Source: Cephalothrix simula
Lineage: Eukaryota; Nemertea; Palaeonemertea; Archinemertea; Cephalotrichidae
DNA length: 64,000 bases
Assembly: GCA_035591015.1 (NCBI GenBank)
Contig: JAXIUW010206952.1
Span: 62,001 to 126,000 of the forward strand
Direction of reading: 5' to 3'
The position numbers and the translations under genes are program-made. Below are positions 35,572 to 45,259 of the stretch, piece by piece (position 1 is the stretch's first letter; every line of letters begins with the position of its first letter). The notes under the pieces are model-generated. The model made no database searches and was not told where the DNA came from. It was given only the letters and a program-made list of their open reading frames with translations.

Positions 35572-38562
35572 CTAGTTAGTTATAAGCTGTACATATTCTA
35601 GCTTGTCACCCATCTCGGTTTGACCTGCGGGTATCGGTATAATAGCGGTGGGTTGAGCGGGGTTCTCAATATAGCCATCACCGCGATCATTGGTCGAGTC
35701 GTCACTTTGCAGGCCAGAGCCTAATTGTCCAAATTTATTACTACCCCAGCACTTAATTTTGCCATTATCAAGCAAAGCACAGGTGTGCTCAAAGCCACCA
35801 GCAACTTTTAATGCTCTACGATTTGTTCCCAAATTAATCGGATTAGCCGTATTGGGTGCTTTTAGTTCAACCTTTGAGTTTATGCCCAACTGGCCGGCTC
35901 TATTGTCTCCCCAGCAGAATAGTTGGGAATCAGTGGCACGGATAGCGCAAGAGAAGTATTCTCCTAAGCCCATTTCTAACACTTTATTATCGCCACCCAC
36001 AACAACGGGCTTAAGATTACCATTCATCTCTCCCGGTCCATCTCCAATATTATTTAGATTTCCGTTGCCCAGCTGCCCATGATTGTTCTGTCCCCAGCAC
36101 TTCAGCTGGCCTTGTTCAGCAGTAGAACTCATTACGACGCAACTATGATGGATGCCTGATTGAGTATCAGATACTAATCCGTTCAACTTGATGGCTCCAG
36201 TCGGCGGTTCTTTGACTGTTCCACCATAACTTCCATCACCTAATTGTCCGTGGTTATTATTGCCCCAGCATTTTACACCCCCAGCGATTATAGATAGAGC
36301 ACACACTCCGTTGTTTAGAGCAGAGGCTTTAGTTACGGTAAATGATGAGTCTGGATTAAGAGTGCTACTTACTAAGGAAGGACTATTTTTATTACCGGTA
36401 ATCCTTAAGCCGAGCTGGTTACCAAGGTTGTCGCCCCAGCAATAAAAATCATTAGCCGGACTAGCCGTAGCGATAGCGCAACTAAATTGAGTACCCACGG
36501 CAACACTAATTACGCCAGTTGGTGAGGTGATAGTGGTTAATGCATTCATTGCAGCAACGGTACTAATGTTGTTAGAGTTGCCAGTGCCAAGCTGACCATA
36601 ATGGTTATTGCCCCAGCAAACAGCCTTATCACCGGTGTCTTCAACTATGGCGCATACATGGTCTTTGCCCAAACTTAGTGCTCTGAATTTTTTATTGGTA
36701 TTGAATTGACCTACAACTTTTTGCGGCTTATTACAATTACCGCCGCTAGCTTTGGTGCAGCCTCTAGGAACGGAATCAATGGCCTCTCCAATGCCTAACT
36801 GTCCATTATTATTTTGCCCCCAGCACTGAACTTCGTAATTATCCATCAAAGCGCAGCTGTAGTAAGTGCCACTGAATACATCAATGGCCTTATTACCGGT
36901 TTGTAGATTGACGTTAGCTAAGTAGTTATCCATTTGTTCTGGTTTATTGCCCACTTTATCAGTTTGGCTATTTAGGCCTAGCTGGCCGTTTAAATTAGAA
37001 CCCCAGCATTTAATCTGTTCATTTAATAGCAATGAACAGACATGCTTTCCACCAGCACTGATTGCAGAGGCTTTACGCAAGGTTCCTAGCTGGGTATAGC
37101 TGGATGTAGTTGTTAATAATTCTACACTTTGTCCATCATTCCCTAGCCCCAATTGGCCGAAACTATTACCTCCCCAGCATAGTAAATCGCCCGTGTTTAA
37201 TCTTGCGCAGGTAAAATCATTTCCTAGTGCAAAATCAACTGCCTTTCTGCCGGAGGGCAGATTAATTTTGGGCATCTTTGCCCCTCGCTCTTCGTCTTCA
37301 TCACCAAGGTTCTGGCCGTTATTGCTTACACCTAACTGATGATTAAGATTGTTTCCCCAACACTTAGATATTCCGCTGCTCAGAATGCCGCAAGTATGCT
37401 CACCACCAGCATAAATGCCCACAAAAATTTCTTTGGCAGCAAAATTAACGACATCGGCGACTACCGGGTTTTCTTGATCGTTAGTATCAGCACCACGAGC
37501 TAACTGGCCTTTATCATTAGCTCCCCAGCAGAGGACAATGCCATTGTTCATCATGGCGCAGGTATGATTATTACCAGCTGTGAGTGCCACTGGGGTGTAG
37601 GTATACGTTGTGCCTTGATCATCCTTAGCCTCAAATTTAAGCACTGGCAGGTTGCTACCCATCTGATTATTTTGATTGCCTCTATTGCTAGTATCGCCAA
37701 TTCCTAATTGGCCTCTATCATTAAGTCCCCAACATTTAACAGTGTTGTTGTCAAGCAGGGCGCAATTATGGTTTGAGCCGCTTACTATTTGCAGAACCTT
37801 GCCGCCGTCTAAGTCTATTGTTTGAGGGTTGTCGCTAGGGTCAGCGAGCGGGGCAGTTAATTCAGTGGTGTTGCCGGTGCCCAGCTGTCCGTAGGTACTG
37901 TCTCCCCAACAGATAGCTTGCTCTGTAGCAGCGACTATACCGCAGGTATGCTTTTCTCCAGCACTAACTTTGGTGAAGGTAATTGGATTGCCGTTAGAAA
38001 GTTTAATTTCAGATTCTGCCGGTGCTGAGAGGCTTATTTTATCACCTGTTCCCAGCTGGCCATGGCTGTTGTTGCCCCAGCATTTTAGTTTTTTATCACC
38101 AAAAATAGCACAGCTGTGTTGTGTGCCTGTAGCAATAATTCCGCCACAGTCAATATGCACTATTTTGGCTTCTTTGGCAATTGCTATAGTAGCTGGGAAA
38201 CTGCAATATTCGTTACTTGTCGGCAGTTTAGGTGTTACTTTTAATGAATAGTTATCTTCAAGCATACTCCCAATGGGTACTATGCTGCCATTAGCCTGAG
38301 CAGTAGTTACTGTTTTTTCTAGTTTTTCTCCGTTTGGATTGCTGACTAGTGTAAGAGACAATGTTAAGGAATCTCCACGCAGACCTGATATTGAAAAAGA
38401 CAGCGGCGTGTTGCCACTAAAGGGATTGTAAAAGGCTGTTCCGCTGTTACCATCAGATACAGGAGCCGTGGTACAACCACCTAATGCCCAAGCACTAATC
38501 GCCAATAATATAATCCACGACCTTCCGGCCAGTTTGATCTTATTTATAAAAAAATGATGCAT
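35572..38562 (-). CDS. RCC1-repeat lipoprotein
   Basis: A 996-residue protein with signal peptide and lipobox (WALGGC, Cys near residue 29). After an N-terminal beta domain (residues about 40-135) come 14 RCC1 repeats, each with a CWGxNxxGQLGxG core preceded by a HTCAL/SCAI strand. Two turns of seven would form two seven-bladed propellers, an inference. Every repeat keeps Cys in HTC/SC and CWG, so disulphides within blades are likely in the periplasm or at the surface. Such proteins are common in environmental Gram-negatives; no function is known for this type. Confidence 0.88.
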   Translation of the reverse strand: MHHFFINKIKLAGRSWIILLAISAWALGGCTTAPVSDGNSGTAFYNPFSGNTPLSFSISGLRGDSLTLSLTLVSNPNGEKLEKTVTTAQANGSIVPIGSMLEDNYSLKVTPKLPTSNEYCSFPATIAIAKEAKIVHIDCGGIIATGTQHSCAIFGDKKLKCWGNNSHGQLGTGDKISLSAPAESEIKLSNGNPITFTKVSAGEKHTCGIVAATEQAICWGDSTYGQLGTGNTTELTAPLADPSDNPQTIDLDGGKVLQIVSGSNHNCALLDNNTVKCWGLNDRGQLGIGDTSNRGNQNNQMGSNLPVLKFEAKDDQGTTYTYTPVALTAGNNHTCAMMNNGIVLCWGANDKGQLARGADTNDQENPVVADVVNFAAKEIFVGIYAGGEHTCGILSSGISKCWGNNLNHQLGVSNNGQNLGDEDEERGAKMPKINLPSGRKAVDFALGNDFTCARLNTGDLLCWGGNSFGQLGLGNDGQSVELLTTTSSYTQLGTLRKASAISAGGKHVCSLLLNEQIKCWGSNLNGQLGLNSQTDKVGNKPEQMDNYLANVNLQTGNKAIDVFSGTYYSCALMDNYEVQCWGQNNNGQLGIGEAIDSVPRGCTKASGGNCNKPQKVVGQFNTNKKFRALSLGKDHVCAIVEDTGDKAVCWGNNHYGQLGTGNSNNISTVAAMNALTTITSPTGVISVAVGTQFSCAIATASPANDFYCWGDNLGNQLGLRITGNKNSPSLVSSTLNPDSSFTVTKASALNNGVCALSIIAGGVKCWGNNNHGQLGDGSYGGTVKEPPTGAIKLNGLVSDTQSGIHHSCVVMSSTAEQGQLKCWGQNNHGQLGNGNLNNIGDGPGEMNGNLKPVVVGGDNKVLEMGLGEYFSCAIRATDSQLFCWGDNRAGQLGINSKVELKAPNTANPINLGTNRRALKVAGGFEHTCALLDNGKIKCWGSNKFGQLGSGLQSDDSTNDRGDGYIENPAQPTAIIPIPAGQTEMGDKLEYVQLITN

Positions 38563-38984
38563 GTTTCGTTTAGCTCCCCCTCATTAATACACTTAGATAT
38601 TCCAGCTTAAAATGTAACGTAGCATCAAGCACTTAAGCACCTAAAACCACGGTAAACAAATACTTTATCGGAGGTAAAGACAAAGCCCTTTCATCCCCCA
38701 TGAAAGCGTCTGCTTTTATAATTTGCAGCTTTTGACTTAGTCATGTATTCTTCCACGACTTTAGTATTTACATCTGTGTGTCAAGCAATTTATGTTCCAA
38801 ACATAATCAATTTGACAATATGCCTATAAGGATTGTTTAGAACTAGGCCAAGACTGCTATTCAAGATTGTTGCCAGAAATGGTCATTGAGTTATTATAGT
38901 GGCAATAACTAGAGCCACTATCTGATTTTTACTACAGAAATCACTATTAGAATGTTATTAAGATGCTATTAAAGTGCTATTAAG
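38563..38984. other. Intergenic region with degenerate tandem words
   Basis: Divergent promoters for the RCC1 and pentapeptide genes should lie here. At 38945-38988 near-tandem copies of attaagatgctattaaagtg occur just before the plus-strand start. A hairpin CTTTCATcccccATGAAAG lies at about 38688-38706. No gene. Confidence 0.45.
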
Positions 38985-39716
38985 ATGTTGTCACAGCAGC
39001 GCAGAATAAAATATTGGAATTTTTTTCTGATCACCAGTTTAGCTACATTAACTGTTCTAGCTATAATCATGGCTTTACAGGGCTACTTTGCCTTGGCGAT
39101 GAGCCTGATTATGCTACCTCTAGCCGCCCTTATTTACACTATTGAACAGCACCTAAAGGCGCCGCTACTTAAGGTAGAACAGCTAGAAGAGCGCCTGACC
39201 GAAATAATCAGCTGGAAGGTAGGGAGCAGTCTTGAGCAAAAATCTAGCTACATTATGCAAATTAATGCCCTAGGAGCAGCTCCGTCAACCATGAACAAGG
39301 CTGAACTAGCAGGAATTAACCTTGATGGTTGTAACTTGAACAAAACCAATTTGCATCAGGCTAATTTAGTTGGAGCCTCGCTACAAGGAGCCGATTTAAG
39401 CGGTGCTGACATGTCTTATGCCGATTTAAGTGGTGCTGATCTTAGTCGTGCCGATTTAAGCGGTGCCGATTTTCGTCATGCCATTTTAAGCGAGGGATTG
39501 CTGGCCAATGCTCGAGTTGATGGTGCTAATTTTAGGCATGCTGAGCTGAGTAATGCCGACATTCGTGGTTGTAAGTTTTCAGCAGAGCAGATTTTGCGCG
39601 CTCGTTTTTTTAGAGCTAATGAACTTTTTCCACTAATGCATGTTAGCGTTGATGATTGGATTAGAGCAAATGTGAATTCTAAGGGACTGTTTATAAATGA
39701 TATTACGAAAAAATAA
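38985..39716 (+). CDS. Pentapeptide-repeat membrane protein
   Basis: A 243-residue protein with two N-terminal membrane segments (FFLITSLATLTVLAIIMALQ and YFALAMSLIMLPLAALIYTI), a short coiled coil, then about 15 A(D/N)LxX pentapeptides at residues 110-195 (LAGINLDGCNLNKTNLHQAN; GADLSGADMSYADLSGADLS), which form a right-handed beta-helix. The C-terminal 45 residues are non-repeat. Function unknown; membrane-tethered members are common. Confidence 0.8.
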   Translation: MLSQQRRIKYWNFFLITSLATLTVLAIIMALQGYFALAMSLIMLPLAALIYTIEQHLKAPLLKVEQLEERLTEIISWKVGSSLEQKSSYIMQINALGAAPSTMNKAELAGINLDGCNLNKTNLHQANLVGASLQGADLSGADMSYADLSGADLSRADLSGADFRHAILSEGLLANARVDGANFRHAELSNADIRGCKFSAEQILRARFFRANELFPLMHVSVDDWIRANVNSKGLFINDITKK

Positions 39717-40027
39717 ACATCTCTTTGAAAATAATGCTTGCTATAATCTATGAGTAGGGTAAATTGGTCAGCGGATGAGCAAATGCTCTGATAGTTGCGG
39801 ATATAACTTGCACTAGTGGCTGGTTATTGATACGCTTCGCTGTGAGTCTCGCTTTGCTGTAGCAGAGGCTCAAAAGTATAAACAAAAGCAACGCAGTTTG
39901 ATACCTGCTTGAAGCTAATGTTTGAAGTAGGATAATTATTAGATGATGATTATTAGATAGTTTGTTCTAGTTAAGCAGGTGTTAATCTGCGATAACTAGC
40001 AGTTTTATTCGGAATAATCCGATTTAA

Positions 40028-40055
40028 TTGTGCACCGTAAGGTGCTTGGTATAGG
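40028..40055 (+). promoter_or_regulatory. Candidate promoter for 16S rRNA
   Basis: TTGTGC at 40028-40033, 16-bp spacer, TATAGG at 40050-40055. The predicted start falls at about 40060, within the processing stem. The boxes are weak matches to sigma70 consensus but the placement mirrors the candidate in front of 23S. Not verified. Confidence 0.3.
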
Positions 40056-40076
40056 GAAAGTGGATTGAGTAGTGTG
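40056..40076 (+). other. 5' arm of 16S precursor processing stem
   Basis: GAAAGTGGATTGAGT then AGTGTG here is complementary to CACACT (41867-41872) plus ACTCAATCCACTTTC (41878-41892), with a 5-base bulge on the 3' side. The two arms enclose the 16S gene, the layout of an RNase III site in a pre-16S stem. Confidence 0.7.
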
Positions 40077-40091
40077 GATATATATCCACAC
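40072..40091. promoter_or_regulatory. Perfect 20-bp palindrome upstream of 16S
   Basis: GTGTGGATATATATCCACAC reads the same on both strands. It contains two inverted 9-mers (TGTGGATAT and ATATCCACA) that each match the DnaA box in eight of nine positions. It overlaps the 16S processing arm, so it could instead be only part of RNA structure. Confidence 0.5.
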
Positions 40092-40217
40092 AACATGGAT
40101 GACAATCTGCGTAAATGCAGATAAATTCCATGAGCTAGTTTTGTAATCATAGTCAGTAAATTTTGCTTTAGCCTTGTCAGTTTCCCTCCTTGGGAATTTG
40201 ATTAGGAAAGCAATATC

Positions 40218-40579
40218 AAACTCAAGAGTTTGATCCTGGCTCAGAACGAACGCTGGCGGTGTGCCTAATACATGCAAGTCGAACGCGAAAGCCGTCTTCG
40301 GATGGTGATTAGCGTGGCGCACGGGTGAGTAACACGTAGATAACCTGCCTTTTAGCCTGGAATAACCTCTTGAAAAAGAGGGTAATACCGGATATATTCG
40401 GCGACCGATGGTCATTGAATGAAAGGTTTACCACTAAAAGAGGGGTCTGCGCGGCATTAGCTTGTTGGTGGGGTAAAGGCCTACCAAGGCTACGATGTCT
40501 AGCGGGTCTGAGAGGATGATCCGCCACACTGGAACTGAGACACGGTCCAGACTCCTACGGGAGGCAGCAGTAGGGAATA

Positions 40580-40611
<32 letters not shown>

Positions 40612-40685
40612 ACCGCGTGAGTGAAGAAGGCTCTCGGGTCGTAAAACTCTTTTTTAGGGGAAGATAATGACGGTACCCTAAGAAT

Positions 40686-40740
<55 letters not shown>

Positions 40741-40964
40741 GTTCGGATTTACTGGGCGTAAAGGGCGTGTAGGCTGAAGCGTAAGCTAGGAGTGAAATCC
40801 CCGAGCTCAACTTGGGAACTGCTTCTAGAACTGCGCTTCTAGAGGAAGTCAGAGGCAGGCGGAATTCCTGGTGTAGAGGTGAAATTTGTAGATATCAGGA
40901 GGAACACCGGCGGCGAAGGCGGCCTGCTGGGGCTTACCTGACGCTGAGGCGCGAAAGCATGGGT

Positions 40965-40995
<31 letters not shown>

Positions 40996-41094
40996 TGCCG
41001 TAAACGATGGGCACTCGATGCACGAGGTGTGATCCCTTGTGTGTCCCAGCTAACGCGGTAAGTGCTCCGCCTGGGGACTACGGTCGCAAGACTA

Positions 41095-41135
<41 letters not shown>

Positions 41136-41235
41136 GATGTGGTTTAATTCGATACAACGCGAAGAACCTTACCTGGTCTTAACTTCCTGGTAAACCCTCA
41201 GAGATGAGGACTGCTTCTTTGAAGCAACCAGTGAT

Positions 41236-41306
<71 letters not shown>

Positions 41307-41363
41307 ATTTTCAGTTGCCAACAGGTAATGCTGGGAACTCTGGAAAAACAGCCGGTGATAAAT

Positions 41364-41394
<31 letters not shown>

Positions 41395-41489
41395 ATGGCC
41401 CTTACGACCAGGGCTACACACGTCCTACAATGGTGCCTACAAAGAGTCGCTAATCCGCGAGGACATGCAAATCTCAAAAAAGGCATCCA

Positions 41490-41526
<37 letters not shown>

Positions 41527-41557
41527 CGGAATCGCTAGTAATCGCGCAACAGCTTGG

Positions 41558-41611
<54 letters not shown>

Positions 41612-41675
41612 TGATGTCGGCAGAAGACGTTTCGCTAACCGCAAGGAGGCATACGTCCAAGCCGCTGTCGATGAC

Positions 41676-41714
<39 letters not shown>

Positions 41715-41733
41715 CTGCTGGATCACCTCCTTT
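40218..41733 (+). rRNA. rrs: 16S ribosomal RNA
   Basis: Full-length, about 1516 nt. Landmarks: AGAGTTTGATCCTGGCTCAG (40225-), GTGCCAGCAGCCGCGGTAA, AAACTCAAAGGAATTGACGG, CAACGAGCGCAACCC, TTGTACACACCGCCCGTC, and the end GGATCACCTCCTT with the CCTCC anti-Shine-Dalgarno. The GGGGACCCGCACAAGC block is unlike gammaproteobacteria. Ends placed by comparison with the E. coli layout (within a few bases). Confidence 0.96.
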
Positions 41734-41927
41734 TTAAGGAAGAAGATGGTTAAGCAGGATGTTTAGTGTGCTGAAGATACATCGCTTAAGAATACTTAAA
41801 AGTAGACTTAAGCATGTATTTATAGTTACATGAGGCATTCAACAAACACCATAGACAATTCCTGATCACACTAGCTAACTCAATCCACTTTCTTTTTTTC
41901 TTTCTATTTCCATGCTGATGGTTAGTT

Positions 41928-41934
41928 GGGCCTG

Positions 41935-41974
<40 letters not shown>

Positions 41975-42001
41975 CCGGATGTTCGACCCATCCCAGGCCC
42001 A
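41928..42001 (+). tRNA. tRNA-Ile (GAT)
   Basis: 74 nt: acceptor GGGCCTG / CAGGCCC with discriminator A, anticodon loop CTGATAA (GAT), T arm GGATG TTCGACC CATCC. CCA not encoded. It keeps its usual place about 195 bp after 16S, inside the rRNA spacer. Confidence 0.94.
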
Positions 42002-42393
42002 TAGTAACTTGGTGCTGTTTACAGATATCAAGGTATTGCTTGTTAACACCGTTTGCAGGATGACAGAGATGATAAGACGATACTAATGATAGAGACGGTT
42101 GGCGAGTTAGCGAACTTTTTAGTGCCTCACGATTTAATTCCTAATTTACTACTTAATATTGCCTTCTGATTTATCTCGTAATTTTATCTTTTAGTTTATC
42201 TCTCAATTCATCTACCATCATCTACCAAGTTATTTACCCTATTTGTTTCCTGATTTACTGCTTGATTTATTCTCATGTGTGCCAGAGAGTTGCCCAGCGC
42301 ATGCAGTCAGGCTTTTTAGATATGGGTGCTATAGGCAACATGCTTGGGGTGAACTATCAACGCAAAAATCAAAGATTACTGTTGAGTGCCTAG
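42002..42393. other. Gap after tRNA-Ile, T-rich, no gene
   Basis: No gene recognised. A weak hairpin gttggcgagttagcgaac followed by TTTTT at about 42099-42120 could be a terminator after tRNA-Ile, supporting separate transcription. The following 120 bp are T-rich with recurring tttatct/atctacc words. Confidence 0.4.
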
Positions 42394-43152
42394 ATGGGAC
42401 TGAGTATTGAGTTAATCATCTTTCTATTTTTAGTGGCTGTTATAGCTGGTTACGTTGATACAATTGCCGGCGGTGGCGGGCTAATCAGTATTCCAGCATT
42501 AATGTTGGCGGGACTTCTACCGGCTACCGCCATAGCCACTAATAAACTGCAAGGCAGTGTTGGAACATTGACTGCGTCTAGCTATTTTTTGAGAAAGCGA
42601 GCGGTTAAACTTGGTGATCTAAAGTTAGCGATTGTAGCAACATTTATTGGCTCTATCTTAGGTGGTTGGCTTGTATTGCGAATTGATGCGCAATATCTAA
42701 TGCGCTTGTTGCCATTTTTGTTGCTGGCTATGGGTCTTTATTATTTATTCTCGCCGAATATCAGCAATAAAGATCGGCAGCAAAAAATATCTTTATATAC
42801 ATTTTCATTATTTGTGGCTTTAATTCTTGGCTTTTACGATGGTTTTTTTGGCCCGGGAACCGGTAGCTTGATGGCACTTTCATTTGTAACGCTATTAGGA
42901 TACAGCCTGCCCAAAGCTACTGCCAATTCAAAAATACTTAATTTTGTTAGTAATATATCAGCCTTGATCTATTTTATGCTATTTGGTGATATAAGTTGGT
43001 CTATTGGCGTTTTAATGATGGCGGGGCAATACATAGGGGCAACAATCGGCGCAAAAATGGTCATTGAAAAAGGCGTTGCTCTTATCAGGCCAATGGTGGT
43101 TATCATTTGTTTTTTGATGTCACTAAATATTATACTAAAGCTCTACCTATGA
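42394..43152 (+). CDS. TSUP family transporter (TauE/SafE, YfcA-like)
   Basis: A 252-residue inner-membrane protein with eight hydrophobic segments. The two family repeats are present: AGYVDTIAGGGGLISIPALM with ATNKLQGSVG, and LGFYDGFFGPGTGSLMALSF with ATANSKILNFVSN. Closest by eye to YfcA. TSUP proteins export or import sulphite, sulphoacetate and other organic anions; substrate not determinable. It lies between tRNA-Ile and tRNA-Ala of the rRNA spacer, a place that normally holds no protein gene. ATG 42394. Confidence 0.9.
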   Translation: MGLSIELIIFLFLVAVIAGYVDTIAGGGGLISIPALMLAGLLPATAIATNKLQGSVGTLTASSYFLRKRAVKLGDLKLAIVATFIGSILGGWLVLRIDAQYLMRLLPFLLLAMGLYYLFSPNISNKDRQQKISLYTFSLFVALILGFYDGFFGPGTGSLMALSFVTLLGYSLPKATANSKILNFVSNISALIYFMLFGDISWSIGVLMMAGQYIGATIGAKMVIEKGVALIRPMVVIICFLMSLNIILKLYL

Positions 43153-43354
43153 AGGCTGCATAACAAAAAATCAGATTAATAATTATCGCCGCTATTGTTG
43201 AATAACTCGCTAAGTAGATATTGCCGATTAACATTGCTAGCTAGATATTATGCTGTATAATGTCGCTCTATGATGCAATGGCATAAGCATTAATTGGCTA
43301 TAGCAAGGTCATTAGATAGTTGTAAAGCCGATTTTATTACACGGTTACTAATTG

Positions 43355-44434
43355 ATGAAACGTATGGATAATTTTGCCGATAAAATTAAAGCTATTGCTG
43401 AAAAAATAAAAGAAGGACTACTAACCCGTAGATTTCTGACTTTCTTTATAATATTGGCCTGTATTTTTGGATCTTTCGCCTTACTTGATTATTTTCGTGC
43501 AATTTTAGACAGTGAGCGGCTTAGTATTACCTTGGGTAGCTTTTCTGTTTCTATTTACAAATTGATACGAATTTTGTTTGTAGTTGGGCTGTTGCTATGG
43601 GCTGCACGGACGGTTTCTATGTATAGTAGCCTACTTTTAGATAAGCTAGGTTCAGTTTCGGCAGGCAATAGAATGATTATCAGCAAGGCTATTGAGATCA
43701 GCATTTATGTGCTGCTGTTCATACTGGGCGTTGATTTTTTAGGGATTGATTTTAAGTCATTCGCTATTTTTAGCGGTGCCGTGGGCTTGGGTTTAGGCTT
43801 TGGACTACAAAAGATTGCGGCAAACTTTATTAGCGGAGTTATTTTGCTGTTTGAAAACTCAGTTAAGGTTGGAGATTTAATTCAGGTTGGTAATGCAAAG
43901 TTGGGCTATGTGCGTGATGTAGGCTTTAGAAGAACCTTAATAGCGGCTTTTGAAGGGATGGAGGTTTTGATTCCGAATGAAGAGCTTATTACTAGCCATG
44001 TCTCTAACTATACGCACAGTGATAATGCGGCGCGGGTGGATGTTCAGGTTGGAGTAGATTACTCATCAGACTTAGATTTGGTTCAAAAAATATTGCTTGA
44101 GTCTGCCGCCGAATATGATGTTGGAGATGATGCCCATCCTCCACGATGTTTTTTGCGAGAATTTGGTGACAATTCAGTTAACTTCTTGCTAATGTTCTGG
44201 ATTAAAGATATAAATGCGGGATCTTATGGAGCAAAAAGCGCAGTTATGTTTAAGATCTGGAATAGTTTCAAAAAGCATGGTATTGGTATTCCATTTCCGC
44301 AACGAGATTTACACATTAAAGGTATTGTGCATAATAGTATAGTACCTGAAGATGTTGAACAGATAATACAGGCTGATGCCGATAATCAAAAAGAAACCAA
44401 ACCGACTAGAGGTGTTAAGAAAAAATCTAAGTAG
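43355..44434 (+). CDS. Mechanosensitive ion channel (MscS family)
   Basis: A 359-residue channel (start at ATG 43355; a TTG one codon before is also in frame). Membrane segments at about residues 28-48, 70-90, 105-125, then the pore helix: SFAIFSGAVGLGLGFGLQKI and ANFISGVILLFENSVKVGDL, the MscS TM3/beta-domain junction. The beta domain VGFRRTLIAAFEGMEVLIPN and C-terminal alpha/beta domain follow. Protects against hypo-osmotic shock. Encoded between tRNA-Ile and tRNA-Ala; its stop is 21 bp before tRNA-Ala. Tail is Lys-rich (RGVKKKSK). Confidence 0.92.
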   Translation: MKRMDNFADKIKAIAEKIKEGLLTRRFLTFFIILACIFGSFALLDYFRAILDSERLSITLGSFSVSIYKLIRILFVVGLLLWAARTVSMYSSLLLDKLGSVSAGNRMIISKAIEISIYVLLFILGVDFLGIDFKSFAIFSGAVGLGLGFGLQKIAANFISGVILLFENSVKVGDLIQVGNAKLGYVRDVGFRRTLIAAFEGMEVLIPNEELITSHVSNYTHSDNAARVDVQVGVDYSSDLDLVQKILLESAAEYDVGDDAHPPRCFLREFGDNSVNFLLMFWIKDINAGSYGAKSAVMFKIWNSFKKHGIGIPFPQRDLHIKGIVHNSIVPEDVEQIIQADADNQKETKPTRGVKKKSK

Positions 44435-44455
44435 AAGCATCTTGGCCAATCACTA

Positions 44456-44524
44456 GGGGAATTAGCTCAATTGGTAGAGCGCCTGCCTTGCACGCAGGAG
44501 GTTACCGGTTCGATTCCGGTATTC

Positions 44525-44528
<4 letters not shown>
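44456..44528 (+). tRNA. tRNA-Ala (TGC)
   Basis: 73 nt: acceptor GGGGAAT / ATTCTCC with discriminator A, D arm AGCTCAATTGGTAGAGC, anticodon arm CTGCCTTGCACGCAG (TGC), T arm ACCGGTTCGATTCCGGT. CCA not encoded. Usually follows tRNA-Ile by tens of bases in rRNA spacers; here it is 2.45 kb away. Confidence 0.94.

Positions 44529-44555
<27 letters not shown>
44529..44555 (+). repeat. (CT)13 microsatellite
   Basis: Twenty-seven bases of perfect CT alternation starting at the base after the tRNA-Ala discriminator. Long perfect dinucleotide tracts are uncommon in bacteria and mutate by slippage; this one would be part of the tRNA 3' trailer. Confidence 0.95.
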
Positions 44556-45259
44556 GATTAACCGTTATCAGTCAAACTGAGGGCCACTTGAACGCCTTTA
44601 CAATTAATCATTAAAACTCTTTTATCTATAAAGGATTACGCCAGTTAGCTGAAGTTGTTTGAGGCTGCGTTTAAGGTTTGGTTTATGATATGTTTGGCCT
44701 GATACTGTGATATTTTCTGGTTAGTCGGACACCTGATTATTTAGCAGAAAAGCAAACAATCAATCCGCATAATGAACTGGATTGGATCGTTGTAGGCGCA
44801 ACGGCTTTAGCTAACAATAAGAAAAACTATTGCCAAATATCTGCCTAGCGTATTCAGCACCAGAAAAGCATTGCTCGCTCTCTAAAGAGGATGGTTAAGG
44901 CATGACTGAGGCAGAATACTTTAGCACTCATCCCAAGTTAGAGCTTGAAGAATTTGATGAGTAGATAGGTGTTGTAAATATAGAAATCCTGAGACAATGC
45001 AATCAGGTGCTATGTAAAGAGATTAGCAGGCAGTTTGTTCGTTACTCGCGCACAAACTTTGATGTAAAAATACTCTTGCGCTACACAAATGGTTATCAAT
45101 AGTCATCAATTGTAGGCCACGACTATCAAGTATTTGGATGGTCTTTCTGAAAGGTTCTTTGAGAGAAAAACCAAAGACAGGCTCAACCCAACTCAAGCAT
45201 CCATGGCAGGTTTGGTTAACTATGACTAAACAGTTGTAGAGCGAAGCTCGGTCAAGTTA
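44556..45259. other. Decayed sequence, possible gene remnants
   Basis: No intact gene in 704 bp. Coding-like pieces occur on the plus strand: an open stretch of about 45 codons ending at the TAG at 44846-44848 (includes NPHNELDWIVVGATALANNK), a short frame MTEAEYFSTHPKLELEEF near 44900, and a piece near 45020 (RQFVRYSRTNFDVKILLRY). They sit in different frames and broke apart, so I read this as the remains of one or more lost genes of unknown type. Confidence 0.35.

Larger units (their letters stand above)
39717..40217. other. 16S rRNA leader region
   Basis: A 501-bp stretch with no gene between the pentapeptide gene and 16S. The last 190 bp hold the candidate promoter, processing stem and palindrome listed separately. 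A small hairpin tgcaccgtaaggtgc (40031-40044) lies inside the promoter spacer. Confidence 0.5.

Noticed and set aside
40005-41726. Open frames inside 16S (for example 40499-40810 and 41204-41614)
   Set aside because: The sequence is 16S rRNA with all conserved landmarks; these frames are by-products.
42097-42122. Firm terminator after tRNA-Ile
   Set aside because: The stem has a mismatch and is short; kept only as a remark in the gap description.
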